Part shown: in pieces, positions 1-9,033 of the stretch
Layout of the letters: every line of letters begins with the position of its first letter
How positions within the stretch are numbered: the first letter of the stretch is position 1
Assembly (NCBI RefSeq): GCF_043678055.1
Contig: NZ_JBHEQA010000001.1
Coordinates: 1-64,000 of the forward strand
Direction: 5' to 3'
Length of the DNA stretch: 64,000 nt
DNA from: Spongiimicrobium salis
Lineage (GTDB): Bacteria; Bacteroidota; Bacteroidia; Flavobacteriales; Flavobacteriaceae
Made by a program: the position numbers and the translations under genes
The notes under the pieces: model-generated
The model's input: only the letters and a program-made list of their open reading frames with translations
What the model was told of the DNA's origin: nothing
Database searches by the model: none

Positions 1-283
<283 letters not shown>

Positions 284-521
284 TGTTCTTTATATATTGT
301 TCCGACCAACGGGAAGACATTTTCCCGAACCCAGGACCTAATCATCCTTCGTTCTTTCTCTTAAAAAAAAATTCGTACATGTATCAAAACGGACATCCGA
401 AAATGTCCACCCGATACGCTTTGTCTACCAATATTTCAATGAACTCCTATCCGGGCCCAAAAGGCCCGCGCCCAAGCTGCAACATCATCCAAATCATGCC
501 CCATCAGCGCCTAAGCGGGTG

Positions 522-555
522 CAAATATAACACCCTTTATCCAACACCGCAAAAA
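522..555 (-). promoter_or_regulatory. rRNA operon promoter (Bacteroidota sigma-A type)
   Basis: On the minus strand TTTTTG (550-555) is followed after 20 bp by TATATTTG (522-529), a full match to the Bacteroidota -33/-7 consensus. The base run after the -7 box is CACCCGC, a GC-rich discriminator. The 17-bp block TTATATTTGCACCCGCT also occurs at the tRNA-Lys promoter (18795-18811). Transcription should begin near 516-518, giving a leader of about 230 nt. Confidence 0.8.
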
Positions 556-759
556 GAAATCATACTTTTTTTTAAAAGTTTTTTAATAAAAAGATAACAA
601 TCTGACAAACATCGATTTGCACCCTAATAAAAACAAATCTTTTTTTTGGACCCTAAAAATAATATGACCACAATCCATTTAAGCAATCTTTTCCGTACAT
701 CTTTATTGTTCTATCTGTTCATAGGACTCAAAATCAAAAAAAAATGAAACCTATATATA

Positions 760-789
760 TTGTGCACATCAATACATATAGTATCTTTG
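760..789 (+). promoter_or_regulatory. thrS-infC-rpmI-rplT promoter
   Basis: TTG (760-762), a 19-bp spacer and TATCTTTG (782-789) match the Bacteroidota promoter consensus. The start site should be near 793-797, leaving only about 20-25 nt of leader before the thrS ATG at 818. That is too short for a T-box or attenuation leader. Confidence 0.75.
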
Positions 790-817
790 TCAACTTATTT
801 ATTATTTAGCATTGGGA

Positions 818-2758
818 ATGATTAAAATTACACTGCCAGACGGAAGTATTAAAGAACACGTACAGGGGAGCTCCCCTATGGATGTGGCAAAAGGGATTAG
901 TGAAGGTTTTGCACGAAACGTTATTTCGGCAAAATTCAACGATACTGTAGTTGAAACCACAACAGCATTACAAGAAGATGGCTCCCTTATCTTATACACC
1001 TGGAAAGATGCCGAGGGAAAAAAAGCCTTTTGGCATTCCAGTTCCCATGTTGTTGCACAGGCCTTGGAGGAATTATATCCTGGAGTAAAATTGACTATTG
1101 GCCCCGCTATTGACAATGGTTTCTATTATGATGTTGATTTGCCCAATGGAAGTATCTCTGAAAAGGATTTCCCCCAAATAGAAAAGAAGGCCCTTGAAAT
1201 TGCCCGTGGAAAGCACGATTTTAAAATGCGCGCCGTAACCAAGGCAGAAGCTTTGGAGTTTTACACCTCCAACAACAATCAATATAAGGTAGAGCTTATT
1301 GAGAACCTAGAAGACGGCACAATTACTTTCTGTGACCATGACTCTTTCACGGATTTATGTAGAGGGGGGCATATCCCAAATACAGGTATTATTAAAGCCA
1401 TTAAAATATTGAGCGTAGCAGGTGCTTATTGGCGAGGCGATGAAAAAAATACGCAGCTCACACGTATCTATGGTATTTCTTTCCCAAAACAGAAGGAACT
1501 TACCGCTTATTTGGCACTTCTTGAAGAAGCTAAAAAACGGGATCACAGAAAATTGGGCAAAGAATTGGAATTGTTCACATTCTCCCAAAAAGTAGGACAA
1601 GGCCTTCCTTTATGGCTTCCAAAAGGAGCCGCCTTGAGGGAACGCTTAGAGAATTTTTTAAAGAAAGCACAGAAAAAAGCAGGTTATGAAATGGTGGTTA
1701 CCCCACATATTGGACAAAAAGAACTCTATGTTACTTCTGGCCATTATGCTAAATATGGGGAAGATAGTTTTCAACCAATACATACACCAAAGGACAATGA
1801 AGAGTTTTTATTGAAACCTATGAATTGTCCCCATCATTGTGAAATTTACAACAGTAAACCTTATAGTTATCGCGAGTTACCCAAACGCTATGCGGAATTC
1901 GGTACGGTATACCGTTATGAACAGAGCGGGGAACTTCACGGATTGACAAGGGTTAGAGGTTTTACCCAAGATGATGCCCATATATTCTGCACTCCCGATC
2001 AATTGGATGAAGAATTTAAAAATGTTATTGACCTATCCTTATATGTGTTGGGGTCTCTTGGTTTTGAAAATTTCACCGCTCAAGTTTCTGTTCGCGATTT
2101 AAGTGCCCCTGAAAAATATATTGGCTCCGCGGATAACTGGGAGAAAGCGGAAAATGCGATTATCAATGCCGCTAAGGAAAAAGGACTCGATTTTGTCATC
2201 GAAGAAGGCGAGGCAGCATTTTACGGACCTAAGCTTGACTTTATGGTCAAGGATGCTCTTGGACGCAATTGGCAATTAGGCACTATTCAGGTAGATTACA
2301 ACTTGCCCGAACGTTTTGACCTCTCTTACAAAGGTAGTGACAATGAGCTTCATAGACCTATTATGATCCATCGCGCACCCTTTGGAAGTATGGAACGCTT
2401 TATTGCCATACTCCTAGAACATACGGGCGGAAATTTCCCTTTATGGCTTATTCCAGAGCAAGCTATTTTACTGCCAGTGAGCGAGAAGTATGAAAAATAT
2501 GCCGAAAAAGTTTTAAATTCTTTAGAAAATAACGAAATTCGCGCCCTCATTGATAATAGAAATGAAACGGTTGGCAAGAAAATCAGGGAAGCTGAATTGC
2601 AAAAAATCCCTTTTATGCTGATTGTTGGGGAAAATGAAGAAGCAACGGATACGATTTCTGTGAGAAGACACGGTGGAGAGGATTTAGGAGCGATTTCGAC
2701 TAAAGATTTTTCTGACTTGGTAGCTAAAGAAATAAATAGTACCTTAAAGTCGTTTTAA
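818..2758 (+). CDS. thrS: threonine--tRNA ligase
   Basis: This cytoplasmic class II aminoacyl-tRNA synthetase charges tRNA-Thr. The 646-residue protein has the usual order: an N-terminal TGS domain (MIKITLPDGS), the second editing-type domain with the HSSSH motif near residue 73, the catalytic core with MNCPHHC (zinc cysteine) and motif 2 (RYEQSGELHGLTRVRGF), motif 3 (GSMERF), and a C-terminal anticodon-binding domain. Length is normal for the family. An in-frame TTG lies two codons upstream at 812, but ATG 818 gives the standard MIKITLPDG start. It is the first gene of the conserved thrS-infC-rpmI-rplT operon. Confidence 0.98.
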   Translation: MIKITLPDGSIKEHVQGSSPMDVAKGISEGFARNVISAKFNDTVVETTTALQEDGSLILYTWKDAEGKKAFWHSSSHVVAQALEELYPGVKLTIGPAIDNGFYYDVDLPNGSISEKDFPQIEKKALEIARGKHDFKMRAVTKAEALEFYTSNNNQYKVELIENLEDGTITFCDHDSFTDLCRGGHIPNTGIIKAIKILSVAGAYWRGDEKNTQLTRIYGISFPKQKELTAYLALLEEAKKRDHRKLGKELELFTFSQKVGQGLPLWLPKGAALRERLENFLKKAQKKAGYEMVVTPHIGQKELYVTSGHYAKYGEDSFQPIHTPKDNEEFLLKPMNCPHHCEIYNSKPYSYRELPKRYAEFGTVYRYEQSGELHGLTRVRGFTQDDAHIFCTPDQLDEEFKNVIDLSLYVLGSLGFENFTAQVSVRDLSAPEKYIGSADNWEKAENAIINAAKEKGLDFVIEEGEAAFYGPKLDFMVKDALGRNWQLGTIQVDYNLPERFDLSYKGSDNELHRPIMIHRAPFGSMERFIAILLEHTGGNFPLWLIPEQAILLPVSEKYEKYAEKVLNSLENNEIRALIDNRNETVGKKIREAELQKIPFMLIVGENEEATDTISVRRHGGEDLGAISTKDFSDLVAKEINSTLKSF

Positions 2759-2792
2759 AAAATAATGATGTTTAATTTAAAGTATATAGGTT

Positions 2793-3347
2793 ATAGCAAT
2801 ACGTAAAAGATTTAGGCCCCAACCTAGAAGGGAGAATAAAAATCCCCATAATATCAATGAAAAGATAACATCGCCAAAGGTTAGGTTGGTAGGCGATAAT
2901 GTGGAAGTAGGCATCTACTCCCTTAGGGACGCATTGGCAAAGTCCGACGAACTAGAACTGGATTTGGTGGAGATTTCACCAAAGGCAGACCCTCCCGTTT
3001 GCAAAATTATAGACTATAAAAAGTTTCTATATGAGCAAAAGAAAAGGGAAAAAATAATGAAAGCAAAGGCCACAAAGGTCATTGTAAAGGAAATTCGATT
3101 TGGTCCCCAAACGGATGACCATGATTATGAATTTAAAAAGAAACACGCCGAGAAGTTTCTTAAGGATGGTGCAAAGTTAAAAGCATATGTATTCTTTAAA
3201 GGACGGTCGATCGTGTACAAGGATCAAGGTGAGATATTGTTATTGAGGCTCGCCCAGGAATTGGAAGAATTAGGCAAAGTAGAACAGATGCCTAGGTTGG
3301 AGGGAAAAAGAATGACCATGTTCATTGCTCCCAAGACAAAAAAATAA
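2793..3347 (+). CDS. infC: translation initiation factor IF-3 with non-canonical AUA start
   Basis: IF-3 binds the 30S subunit, keeps it apart from 50S and rejects wrong start codons. From TTG 2886 the protein would be 153 residues and lack the N-terminal domain start. The frame stays open upstream to a stop at 2787 and encodes AIRKRFRPQPRRENKNPH followed by NINEKITSPKVRLVGDNVEV, the normal IF-3 N-terminus as I know the family. No ATG, GTG or TTG lies at the right place; ATA at 2793 precedes this peptide, giving 184 residues. infC in E. coli starts with AUU and is autoregulated by IF-3 through that rare codon, so an AUA start here fits the same logic. The C-terminal domain is complete. Confidence 0.9.
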   Translation: MAIRKRFRPQPRRENKNPHNINEKITSPKVRLVGDNVEVGIYSLRDALAKSDELELDLVEISPKADPPVCKIIDYKKFLYEQKKREKIMKAKATKVIVKEIRFGPQTDDHDYEFKKKHAEKFLKDGAKLKAYVFFKGRSIVYKDQGEILLLRLAQELEELGKVEQMPRLEGKRMTMFIAPKTKK

Positions 3348-3460
3348 TATTCCTGTGTTCCTTGAAACAGAAAAAAAAGAGCGTACGATAAAATACGGTA
3401 CGATACAACATACTGAATTTCGATTCAGCATACGTGAGATTAATATAAACTAGGAAGAAA

Positions 3461-3658
3461 ATGCCTAAAATGAAAACAAAATCCAGTGCTAAAAAGCGAT
3501 TTAAGCTTACCGGTACTGGTAAAATCAAAAGAAAGCATGCGTTTAAAAGTCACATTCTAACGAAGAAGTCTAAAAAACGTAAGCTTGCGTTAACTCACTC
3601 TACTTTAGTACATAAAGCAGATGAGAATAGTATTAAAGAACAATTACGTTTAAAATAA
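3461..3658 (+). CDS. rpmI: 50S ribosomal protein L35
   Basis: This 65-residue, very basic protein begins MPKMKTKSSAKKRFKLTGTGKIKR, the classical L35 signature. It sits 113 bp after infC and 95 bp before rplT in the conserved ribosomal operon order. The spacer before it contains a small hairpin, CTGAAT-TTCG-ATTCAG, near 3414-3429. In E. coli, L20 represses rpmI-rplT through structured leader RNA; whether this hairpin does the same is not known. Confidence 0.98.
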   Translation: MPKMKTKSSAKKRFKLTGTGKIKRKHAFKSHILTKKSKKRKLALTHSTLVHKADENSIKEQLRLK

Positions 3659-3753
3659 TTGTCCTTTACGGTAATTTAATCATTAACCCTGGAGTTGGGC
3701 CAATACAAGAATTCGAAATATAACGAATCGCCTACTACAAAAATTTAAAAATT

Positions 3754-4098
3754 ATGCCAAGATCAGTAAATTCAGTTGCTTCAAGAGCTCGAAGAAAAAA
3801 AGTAATGAAGCAAGCCAAAGGTTACTTTGGAAGACGTAAAAACGTTTGGACAGTAGCCAAAAATGCGGTTGAAAAAGCAATGTTATATGCTTACAGAGAC
3901 CGTAGAAATAAGAAAAGAACCTTCCGTGCCCTATGGATTACCCGTATCAATGCAGGTGCCCGTTTACATGGAATGTCCTATTCGCAGTTTATGGGTAAAG
4001 TAAAAGCCAATGGAATCGAATTGAACCGTAAGGTTTTAGCCGATTTGGCCATGAACCACCCAGAGGCGTTCAAAGCGATTGTCGACAAAGTAAAATAA
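3754..4098 (+). CDS. rplT: 50S ribosomal protein L20
   Basis: This 114-residue basic protein (MPRSVNSVASRARRKKVMKQ, then the AKGYFGRRKN segment) is ribosomal protein L20, which binds 23S rRNA early in 50S assembly and in many bacteria represses its own operon. Length and motifs are normal. It closes the thrS-infC-rpmI-rplT operon and is followed at once by a strong intrinsic terminator. Confidence 0.98.
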   Translation: MPRSVNSVASRARRKKVMKQAKGYFGRRKNVWTVAKNAVEKAMLYAYRDRRNKKRTFRALWITRINAGARLHGMSYSQFMGKVKANGIELNRKVLADLAMNHPEAFKAIVDKVK

Positions 4099-4117
4099 AT
4101 AATAAAATATCTCACGT

Positions 4118-4151
4118 AAAAAAATCCGATTCTAATAGAATCGGATTTTTT
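4118..4151 (+). terminator. intrinsic terminator after rplT
   Basis: AAAAATCCGATTCT pairs with AGAATCGGATTTTT around a 3-nt loop, and a T run follows. It ends the ribosomal operon. Confidence 0.9.
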
Positions 4152-4180
4152 GCGTTAATAGCGTATCAATTTGTATTTAC

Positions 4181-4600
4181 ATGGAAACAAAACCAATACC
4201 CGCCCAAAATAATCAAGGCATTGCACTACGGGAAGATTATGCTACTATTTCATTGATGCACTATGCCCAATTGCTGAATTTCATGGGACCCTTTGGCTTA
4301 ATAGTTCCCTTAATACTATGGTCTGGCAAAAAACATGAAATTAAGGATATGGATACTCACGGAAAACAAATCCTCAATTATCAGATAAGCTTGCTCATGT
4401 ATTCCTTAATTTTCTTTTTTCTATTTTTTATATCCTTTATCCTCACCTTTATATTTATTGGCTTTTTATTTATGTTCCTACTTATTCTGGTTGCCATTCC
4501 TTTAGCGCTGTTAAACATTATACCACCTATTTTAGGAGGTTCGGCAGCTGGCAAAGGAAAATACTATAAATACCCCATGACCATTAGGTTCATAAAATAG
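4181..4600 (+). CDS. DUF4870 family membrane protein
   Basis: The 139-residue protein has a soluble N-terminal stretch, then several hydrophobic segments: about residues 32-48, then a very Phe/Leu/Ile-rich pair between 70 and 115. The pattern 'LMHYAQLLNFMGPFGLIVPLILW ... HGKQILNYQIS' is typical of DUF4870 (Tic20-like) inner-membrane proteins. The function of the family is unknown. It follows the rplT terminator and ends three bases before the convergent YjbQ-like gene, so it is probably monocistronic. Confidence 0.85.
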   Translation: METKPIPAQNNQGIALREDYATISLMHYAQLLNFMGPFGLIVPLILWSGKKHEIKDMDTHGKQILNYQISLLMYSLIFFFLFFISFILTFIFIGFLFMFLLILVAIPLALLNIIPPILGGSAAGKGKYYKYPMTIRFIK

Positions 4601-4602
4601 GG

Positions 4603-5025
4603 CTAGGAACCCATTAAAGTAATTACAATGGTTCTTCCAGAAGCATTGTTGCGATGTTCGCATAAATAAATCCCTTGCCATACTCCTAAGTTCAACCTTC
4701 CCTGGGTTATAGGAATTTGTACGGAACTGCCCATTAAGGAAGCTTTGATATGTGCCGGCATATCATCTGGCCCTTCGTACATATGCCTGTAGTAAGGTGC
4801 ATTTTCCGGCACCATAATATTCATATGACTTTCAAAATCGGTTCTCACCGTGGAATCTGCATTTTCATTAATAGTAAGACTGGCCGAGGTATGCTTAATA
4901 AATACCTGCAACTGTCCAATTTTAACCTGTGCTAAGCCATCCAGTGCTGCGATGACTTCCTCAGTAATTAAATGAAAACCTCTTTTCCTGGCCTTTAATT
5001 GTATTTCTTTTTGATAAAATTGCAT
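4603..5025 (-). CDS. YjbQ family protein (UPF0047)
   Basis: This 140-residue protein carries the UPF0047 landmarks: 'FIKHTSASLTINENAD' with a conserved His/Ser/Asn set, 'GPDDMPAHIKASLMG' and the C-terminal 'LGVWQGIYLCEHR'. E. coli YjbQ has a weak thiamine-phosphate synthase activity, and family members are generally annotated as secondary thiamine-phosphate synthase enzymes; the physiological role is unsettled. It converges with the DUF4870 gene and diverges from the HAD phosphatase. Confidence 0.93.
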   Translation of the reverse strand: MQFYQKEIQLKARKRGFHLITEEVIAALDGLAQVKIGQLQVFIKHTSASLTINENADSTVRTDFESHMNIMVPENAPYYRHMYEGPDDMPAHIKASLMGSSVQIPITQGRLNLGVWQGIYLCEHRNNASGRTIVITLMGS

Positions 5026-5119
5026 AGTTTTCCTAATAATGAAATAAATGTAAAACTTTATCTGGGGATGCCAGGTTTTACAATTTAAAAAATATCTTTA
5101 CGCCTTAGAAAACAAGCCT

Positions 5120-5923
5120 ATGGATCTTTCCCAAATAAAGATGGTGGTGACCGATATGGACGGTACCCTATTAAATTCCCAACACGAAGTAAGCCACCGT
5201 TTCTATGAACTTTTTTATGAGCTTCAAAAACGAAATATCATCTTTGTTGCGGCCAGTGGGCGCCAATACAACAGCATGGCGGATAAATTAGCTGAGATCA
5301 AGGATGATATTGTTATTGTATCGGAGAATGGGGCTTATGTAAAACGTAGAGAAGAGGTTTTACTGACCACGCCTTTAGGATATGAGGATATTCTTCCCAT
5401 CCTTGGAATCGTTAACAATACACCAGGAGCCCATGCCGCACTATGCTGTAAGCACAATGCCTATGTCAGTGGAGAATCGGATGCATTTCTAGGCATGCTG
5501 CGACAGTATTATTCCAATTTTGACGTCGTTGATCTTATGCAACCTGTGGATGAAGAGGTACTAAAAGTTGCCATTTATCATTTTGAGAGCTCTGAAAAAT
5601 ATATTTTTCCTGCGATGCAACACCTTTCGGATACCCTAAAGGTTAAAGTTTCCGGACCTAATTGGGTAGATGTATCCAGTAGGGATGCCCATAAAGGGCA
5701 TGCCATTGAAAAATTAATGAAGGAATACCAGATTCAACCCCATGAATTACTCGTTTTTGGGGATTACAACAATGATTTGGAAATGCTATCTCTTGCCGAC
5801 TATAGTTTTGCCATGGAGAACGCCCATCCCAATGTCCTTAAGGTGGCTAATTATACCACTTTGAGCAATGACCAGAATGGCGTTGAGCATATTTTGGAAA
5901 AAATGTTGGGAATGCAATCCTAA
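5120..5923 (+). CDS. Cof-type HAD-IIB family hydrolase
   Basis: The 267-residue cytoplasmic protein has all haloacid-dehalogenase motifs: DMDGTLLN (motif I, nucleophile Asp near residue 12), AASGRQ (motif II), the motif III lysine region near KGHAIEKL, and GDYNNDLEM (motif IV). A large cap domain lies between motifs II and III, as in the Cof/IIB subgroup, which dephosphorylates sugar phosphates and related metabolites. The substrate cannot be read from sequence. It converges with the next gene with a three-base gap. Confidence 0.93.
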   Translation: MDLSQIKMVVTDMDGTLLNSQHEVSHRFYELFYELQKRNIIFVAASGRQYNSMADKLAEIKDDIVIVSENGAYVKRREEVLLTTPLGYEDILPILGIVNNTPGAHAALCCKHNAYVSGESDAFLGMLRQYYSNFDVVDLMQPVDEEVLKVAIYHFESSEKYIFPAMQHLSDTLKVKVSGPNWVDVSSRDAHKGHAIEKLMKEYQIQPHELLVFGDYNNDLEMLSLADYSFAMENAHPNVLKVANYTTLSNDQNGVEHILEKMLGMQS

Positions 5924-5926
5924 ATG

Positions 5927-7186
5927 TTAGGTTTTCTGTTTCTTTTTACGCGCTGCGGGAAATAACACATTATTTAAAATGAGTCGATATCCTGGCGATG
6001 TTGGATGCAGTTCCAATTCTGTTTTGGGATCTCCTACCCTATGCTGGTAATCTTCTGGATCATGTCCTCCGTAAAAAGTAAAAAAACCTTTCCCTTTAAT
6101 TCCATGAATATATCTCGCTTCCCCATTAATCTTATTTTCCCCCAGTATCAATACCGTAGGCTTAATCTCATTTCGTGTAAAAGATGTTGTCTGCCCCATA
6201 AACCCCTTGACCAAACTCGTATGGTTCTGTGTTAACATTGTGGGAACCGGATCCCATTTGGCCGAAAAATCCATGAGGGTAAAGTAGTCGGACTCCTTAG
6301 GAACATTATTTCTCTTATTGGTCATATCTATAGATGAAAACTCGTAGCGCGCAGGGTTTCTTTCCAAAAGAAAATTTGTAAAGGCAAATGTCTTTTTATA
6401 ATCCAATTTGTTCTGATAATTGGCCGTAGAAGGATCCCCATCAAACATGGGCTCACAGATATCAACACCTTCTGCCGCCAGAGCAATATCAAAACTATCG
6501 GTAGCCGAACACATCGCAAACATGAACCCCCCTCCAATCACATAATTCCTGATTTTTGAAGCTACTGCCCCTTTCTCTTCAGATACCTTATCATAACCTA
6601 ATTTTGCCGCCAGCTCTTCGGCTTTTCTTTTATTTTCAATATACCAAGGAGCCGCTCTATAGGTTCCATAGAATTTTCCATATTGCCCGGTAAAATCTTC
6701 ATGATGTAAATGAAGCCAATCATATAAGGCCAATTTATCATTCAACACTTCCTCATCATAAACAGTTTCATACGGAATCTCAGCATAACTGAGCACCATG
6801 GTCACCGCATCGTCCCAAGGTTGATTTCCTTTAGGGGAATACACCGCAATTTTAGGAGCTTTCTCCAAGATTACCGCATCTTGATTTTGGGAAGGGCTCC
6901 CAATAGCTTCCAAAAGGTTCTGTGTTTGCCCGTTGGACAGTATTTCAAAGGATACGCCACGTATTTGACATTCTTTACGGATTGCCTCCCCATCGGGCAA
7001 TAAAAAGGAGCCTCCCCTATAATTCAACAGCCACTGCACTTTTTGCTGCTTGGTCAATACCCAATAGGTAATGCCATAGGCTTTTAAATGATCTTTTTGA
7101 CTTTCCGCATCCATGGGAATCAATATATTGGACGCAAAAATTGAGGTGGACGTTAATAAAACGAGTAGACAAAACAACTTCTTCAT
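5927..7186 (-). CDS. secreted Bacteroidota protein with amidotransferase-like fold (often labelled asparagine synthetase B)
   Basis: The 419-residue protein starts with a clear signal peptide (MKKLFCLLVLLTSTSIFAS). The rest matches a conserved flavobacterial family that databases often call 'asparagine synthetase B'. I see no N-terminal catalytic Cys and no SGG(V/L)DS ATP-pyrophosphatase motif, so that name is not supported. The segment 'YVIGGGFMFAMCSATDSFDIALAAEGVDI' with a Cys in a nucleophile-elbow-like turn resembles ThuA/class I amidotransferase-like folds, and HGIKGKGFFTFYGGHDPEDYQH supplies conserved His/Asp. Exported location is well supported; function is unknown. Confidence 0.75.
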   Translation of the reverse strand: MKKLFCLLVLLTSTSIFASNILIPMDAESQKDHLKAYGITYWVLTKQQKVQWLLNYRGGSFLLPDGEAIRKECQIRGVSFEILSNGQTQNLLEAIGSPSQNQDAVILEKAPKIAVYSPKGNQPWDDAVTMVLSYAEIPYETVYDEEVLNDKLALYDWLHLHHEDFTGQYGKFYGTYRAAPWYIENKRKAEELAAKLGYDKVSEEKGAVASKIRNYVIGGGFMFAMCSATDSFDIALAAEGVDICEPMFDGDPSTANYQNKLDYKKTFAFTNFLLERNPARYEFSSIDMTNKRNNVPKESDYFTLMDFSAKWDPVPTMLTQNHTSLVKGFMGQTTSFTRNEIKPTVLILGENKINGEARYIHGIKGKGFFTFYGGHDPEDYQHRVGDPKTELELHPTSPGYRLILNNVLFPAARKKKQKT

Positions 7187-7317
7187 AGCAACTAAAACGA
7201 AATAAAACGGGCTAACGTATGTTCTTTAAAGTTACAATTTAAAATACAATCCTTTTTTAAAGGACTGGAATATTTGGAAGACTTTAACGCAATAGCAGGA
7301 TATTTAAGGAAAAATGA

Positions 7318-8883
7318 CTAGAATGGCACATCATTATCCTCCAAGCCAGGCCCATCATTCATAGCGCTCCCAAAGGCTTCATTGGCATCTGGAAGATTTT
7401 TGGTCACAAAAGGATTATCGTCATCTGCATTCATTTTCGATTGAAATTCAAATGGCGAATCAAAATCTTCAAGGTTATCAAATTTACCTAAGTGCCCAAT
7501 GAACTTTAAACGAATGTTTTCCAAACCACCATTTCTATGCTTGGCTACAATAAATTCTCCTTGACCCGCCGTTGGCGATTGTTCGTCGTCATCCCATTCG
7601 TCAATCTTATAATACTCCGGACGATAGATGAAAGATACAATATCCGCATCTTGCTCAATAGCTCCCGACTCCCTAAGGTCAGATAGAATAGGGCGTTTAC
7701 TTCCTCCACGGGTCTCCACTGCCCTAGATAGTTGGGATAGGGCTATTACAGGAACATTCAATTCCTTGGCCAAGGCTTTCAAGTTTCGCGAAATGGTAGA
7801 GATTTCCTGTTCACGATTCCCCCCTTTTTGCGTTCCTCCCGCCGTCATCAATTGCAAATAATCAATAATGATCATTTTAATGCCGTGCTGGGAGGCCAAA
7901 CGTCTTGCTTTGGCTCGAAGATCGAATATGGATAAAGAAGGGGTATCGTCAATGAAAAGTGGCGCTTTTTCCAGGGTCTTTACTTTGACGTTCAATTGTT
8001 CCCATTCATGTTTTTCTAGTTTTCCGGTACGCAGTTTTTCCGAAGAAAGTCCAGTTTCCGAAGAAATCAATCGCGTAATCAACTGTACCGATGACATCTC
8101 CAAGGAAAAGAACGCTACCGGCGTATTTGCATTCACGGCAATATTACGTGCCATAGATAAGGTAAGGGCTGTTTTTCCCATCCCTGGACGTGCTGCAACG
8201 ATAATTAAATCACTGGGTTGCCAACCGGAAGTTAATTTATCGAGTTTATCAAAACCTGAAGGCACCCCGCTGAGTCCTTCCTTATTGGAAATTTCCTCGA
8301 TCCGCTTTTTTGCTTGAATGACCAGATTTTGTGCTGTTTCCGCTGATCGTTTTAAATTTCCTTGGGTAACATCATACAACTTAGATTCCGCAGCATCCAA
8401 TAAATCAAAGACATCGGTTCCCTCATCATAGGCTTCCTCAATAATTTCGTTGGAAATCTTAATTAGGCTTCGTTGAATATATTTTTGAAGTATAATTCTG
8501 GCATGAAACTCAATATGCGCGGAAGACGCTACTTTTTGCGTAAGTTTTATGAGGTAAAAATCCCCTCCAGAAGCTTCTAGCTGTCCGTCTTTCTTTAATT
8601 GCGAAGAAACGGTTAATAAATCGACCGGTTCAGAGGTTTCGAACAATTTAAAAATGGCTTCATAGATAAAACGATGTGCTTCTTTATAAAAGACATCTGG
8701 ATGTAGGATATCTATTACCTCATCCACACCTTTTTTATCAATCATCATTGCACCAAGCACAACTTCCTCTAAATCAACAGCTTGAGGAGGTATTTTACCT
8801 CTTTCAAGGTTAATTAAGGCTGACTTGTCTATTTTTCTGCCGGCAATTGGGCTTGGTTTTTCCATGAGTGCTAAAGTATGCAA
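7318..8883 (-). CDS. dnaB: replicative DNA helicase DnaB
   Basis: This 521-residue helicase unwinds DNA ahead of the replisome. It has the N-terminal primase-interacting domain (PPQAVDLEEVVLGAMMID), a RecA-like ATPase domain with Walker A ARPGMGKTAL near residue 230, Walker B MIIIDYLQLM, and the DnaB-type motifs EISTISRNLKALAKEL and QLSRAVE. There is no intein. The acidic C-terminal tail (DDDNPF ... GLEDNDVPF) ends with a DxxPF-like motif resembling SSB tails. It stands alone between an exported protein and accA. Confidence 0.97.
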   Translation of the reverse strand: MHTLALMEKPSPIAGRKIDKSALINLERGKIPPQAVDLEEVVLGAMMIDKKGVDEVIDILHPDVFYKEAHRFIYEAIFKLFETSEPVDLLTVSSQLKKDGQLEASGGDFYLIKLTQKVASSAHIEFHARIILQKYIQRSLIKISNEIIEEAYDEGTDVFDLLDAAESKLYDVTQGNLKRSAETAQNLVIQAKKRIEEISNKEGLSGVPSGFDKLDKLTSGWQPSDLIIVAARPGMGKTALTLSMARNIAVNANTPVAFFSLEMSSVQLITRLISSETGLSSEKLRTGKLEKHEWEQLNVKVKTLEKAPLFIDDTPSLSIFDLRAKARRLASQHGIKMIIIDYLQLMTAGGTQKGGNREQEISTISRNLKALAKELNVPVIALSQLSRAVETRGGSKRPILSDLRESGAIEQDADIVSFIYRPEYYKIDEWDDDEQSPTAGQGEFIVAKHRNGGLENIRLKFIGHLGKFDNLEDFDSPFEFQSKMNADDDNPFVTKNLPDANEAFGSAMNDGPGLEDNDVPF

Positions 8884-8977
8884 TTAACGTTAAGTTAACT
8901 TTAGAATGGACACTTACGATATCCACAGTTGTTCAACAATTAGGCTGTTAATAAGTTACAAATTTATGTTCATAACG

Positions 8978-9010
8978 AAAAAAAATCCAGAAAATACCTT
9001 TTCTGGATTT
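8978..9010 (-). terminator. intrinsic terminator after accA
   Basis: On the minus strand AAATCCAGAAAA pairs with TTTTCTGGATTT (arms within 8984-9010), followed by a T run (the A run at 8978-8985 on the plus strand). It lies just downstream of accA and before dnaB. Confidence 0.85.
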
Positions 9011-9033
9011 AAGAAGTTTAATAAAAACACTTG

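Larger units (their letters stand above)
284..817. other. rRNA leader and divergent promoter region
   Basis: This stretch separates the 16S gene from thrS and holds no convincing gene. Bases 284 to about 518 should be the transcribed leader of the rRNA precursor on the minus strand. It contains a perfect 6-bp hairpin, CGGGCC (452-457) with GGCCCG (463-468) around a CAAAA loop. The rRNA promoter follows at 522-555 and the thrS promoter at 760-789. Between about 560 and 750 the DNA is AT-rich with A/T runs and may act as UP-like promoter DNA (inference). Confidence 0.6.

Noticed and set aside
790..817. T-box or attenuator before thrS
   Set aside because: The predicted leader is only about 20-25 nt, too short.
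5927..7186. Asparagine synthetase B as the function of this exported protein
   Set aside because: No N-terminal catalytic Cys and no ATP-pyrophosphatase motif; the protein is secreted.
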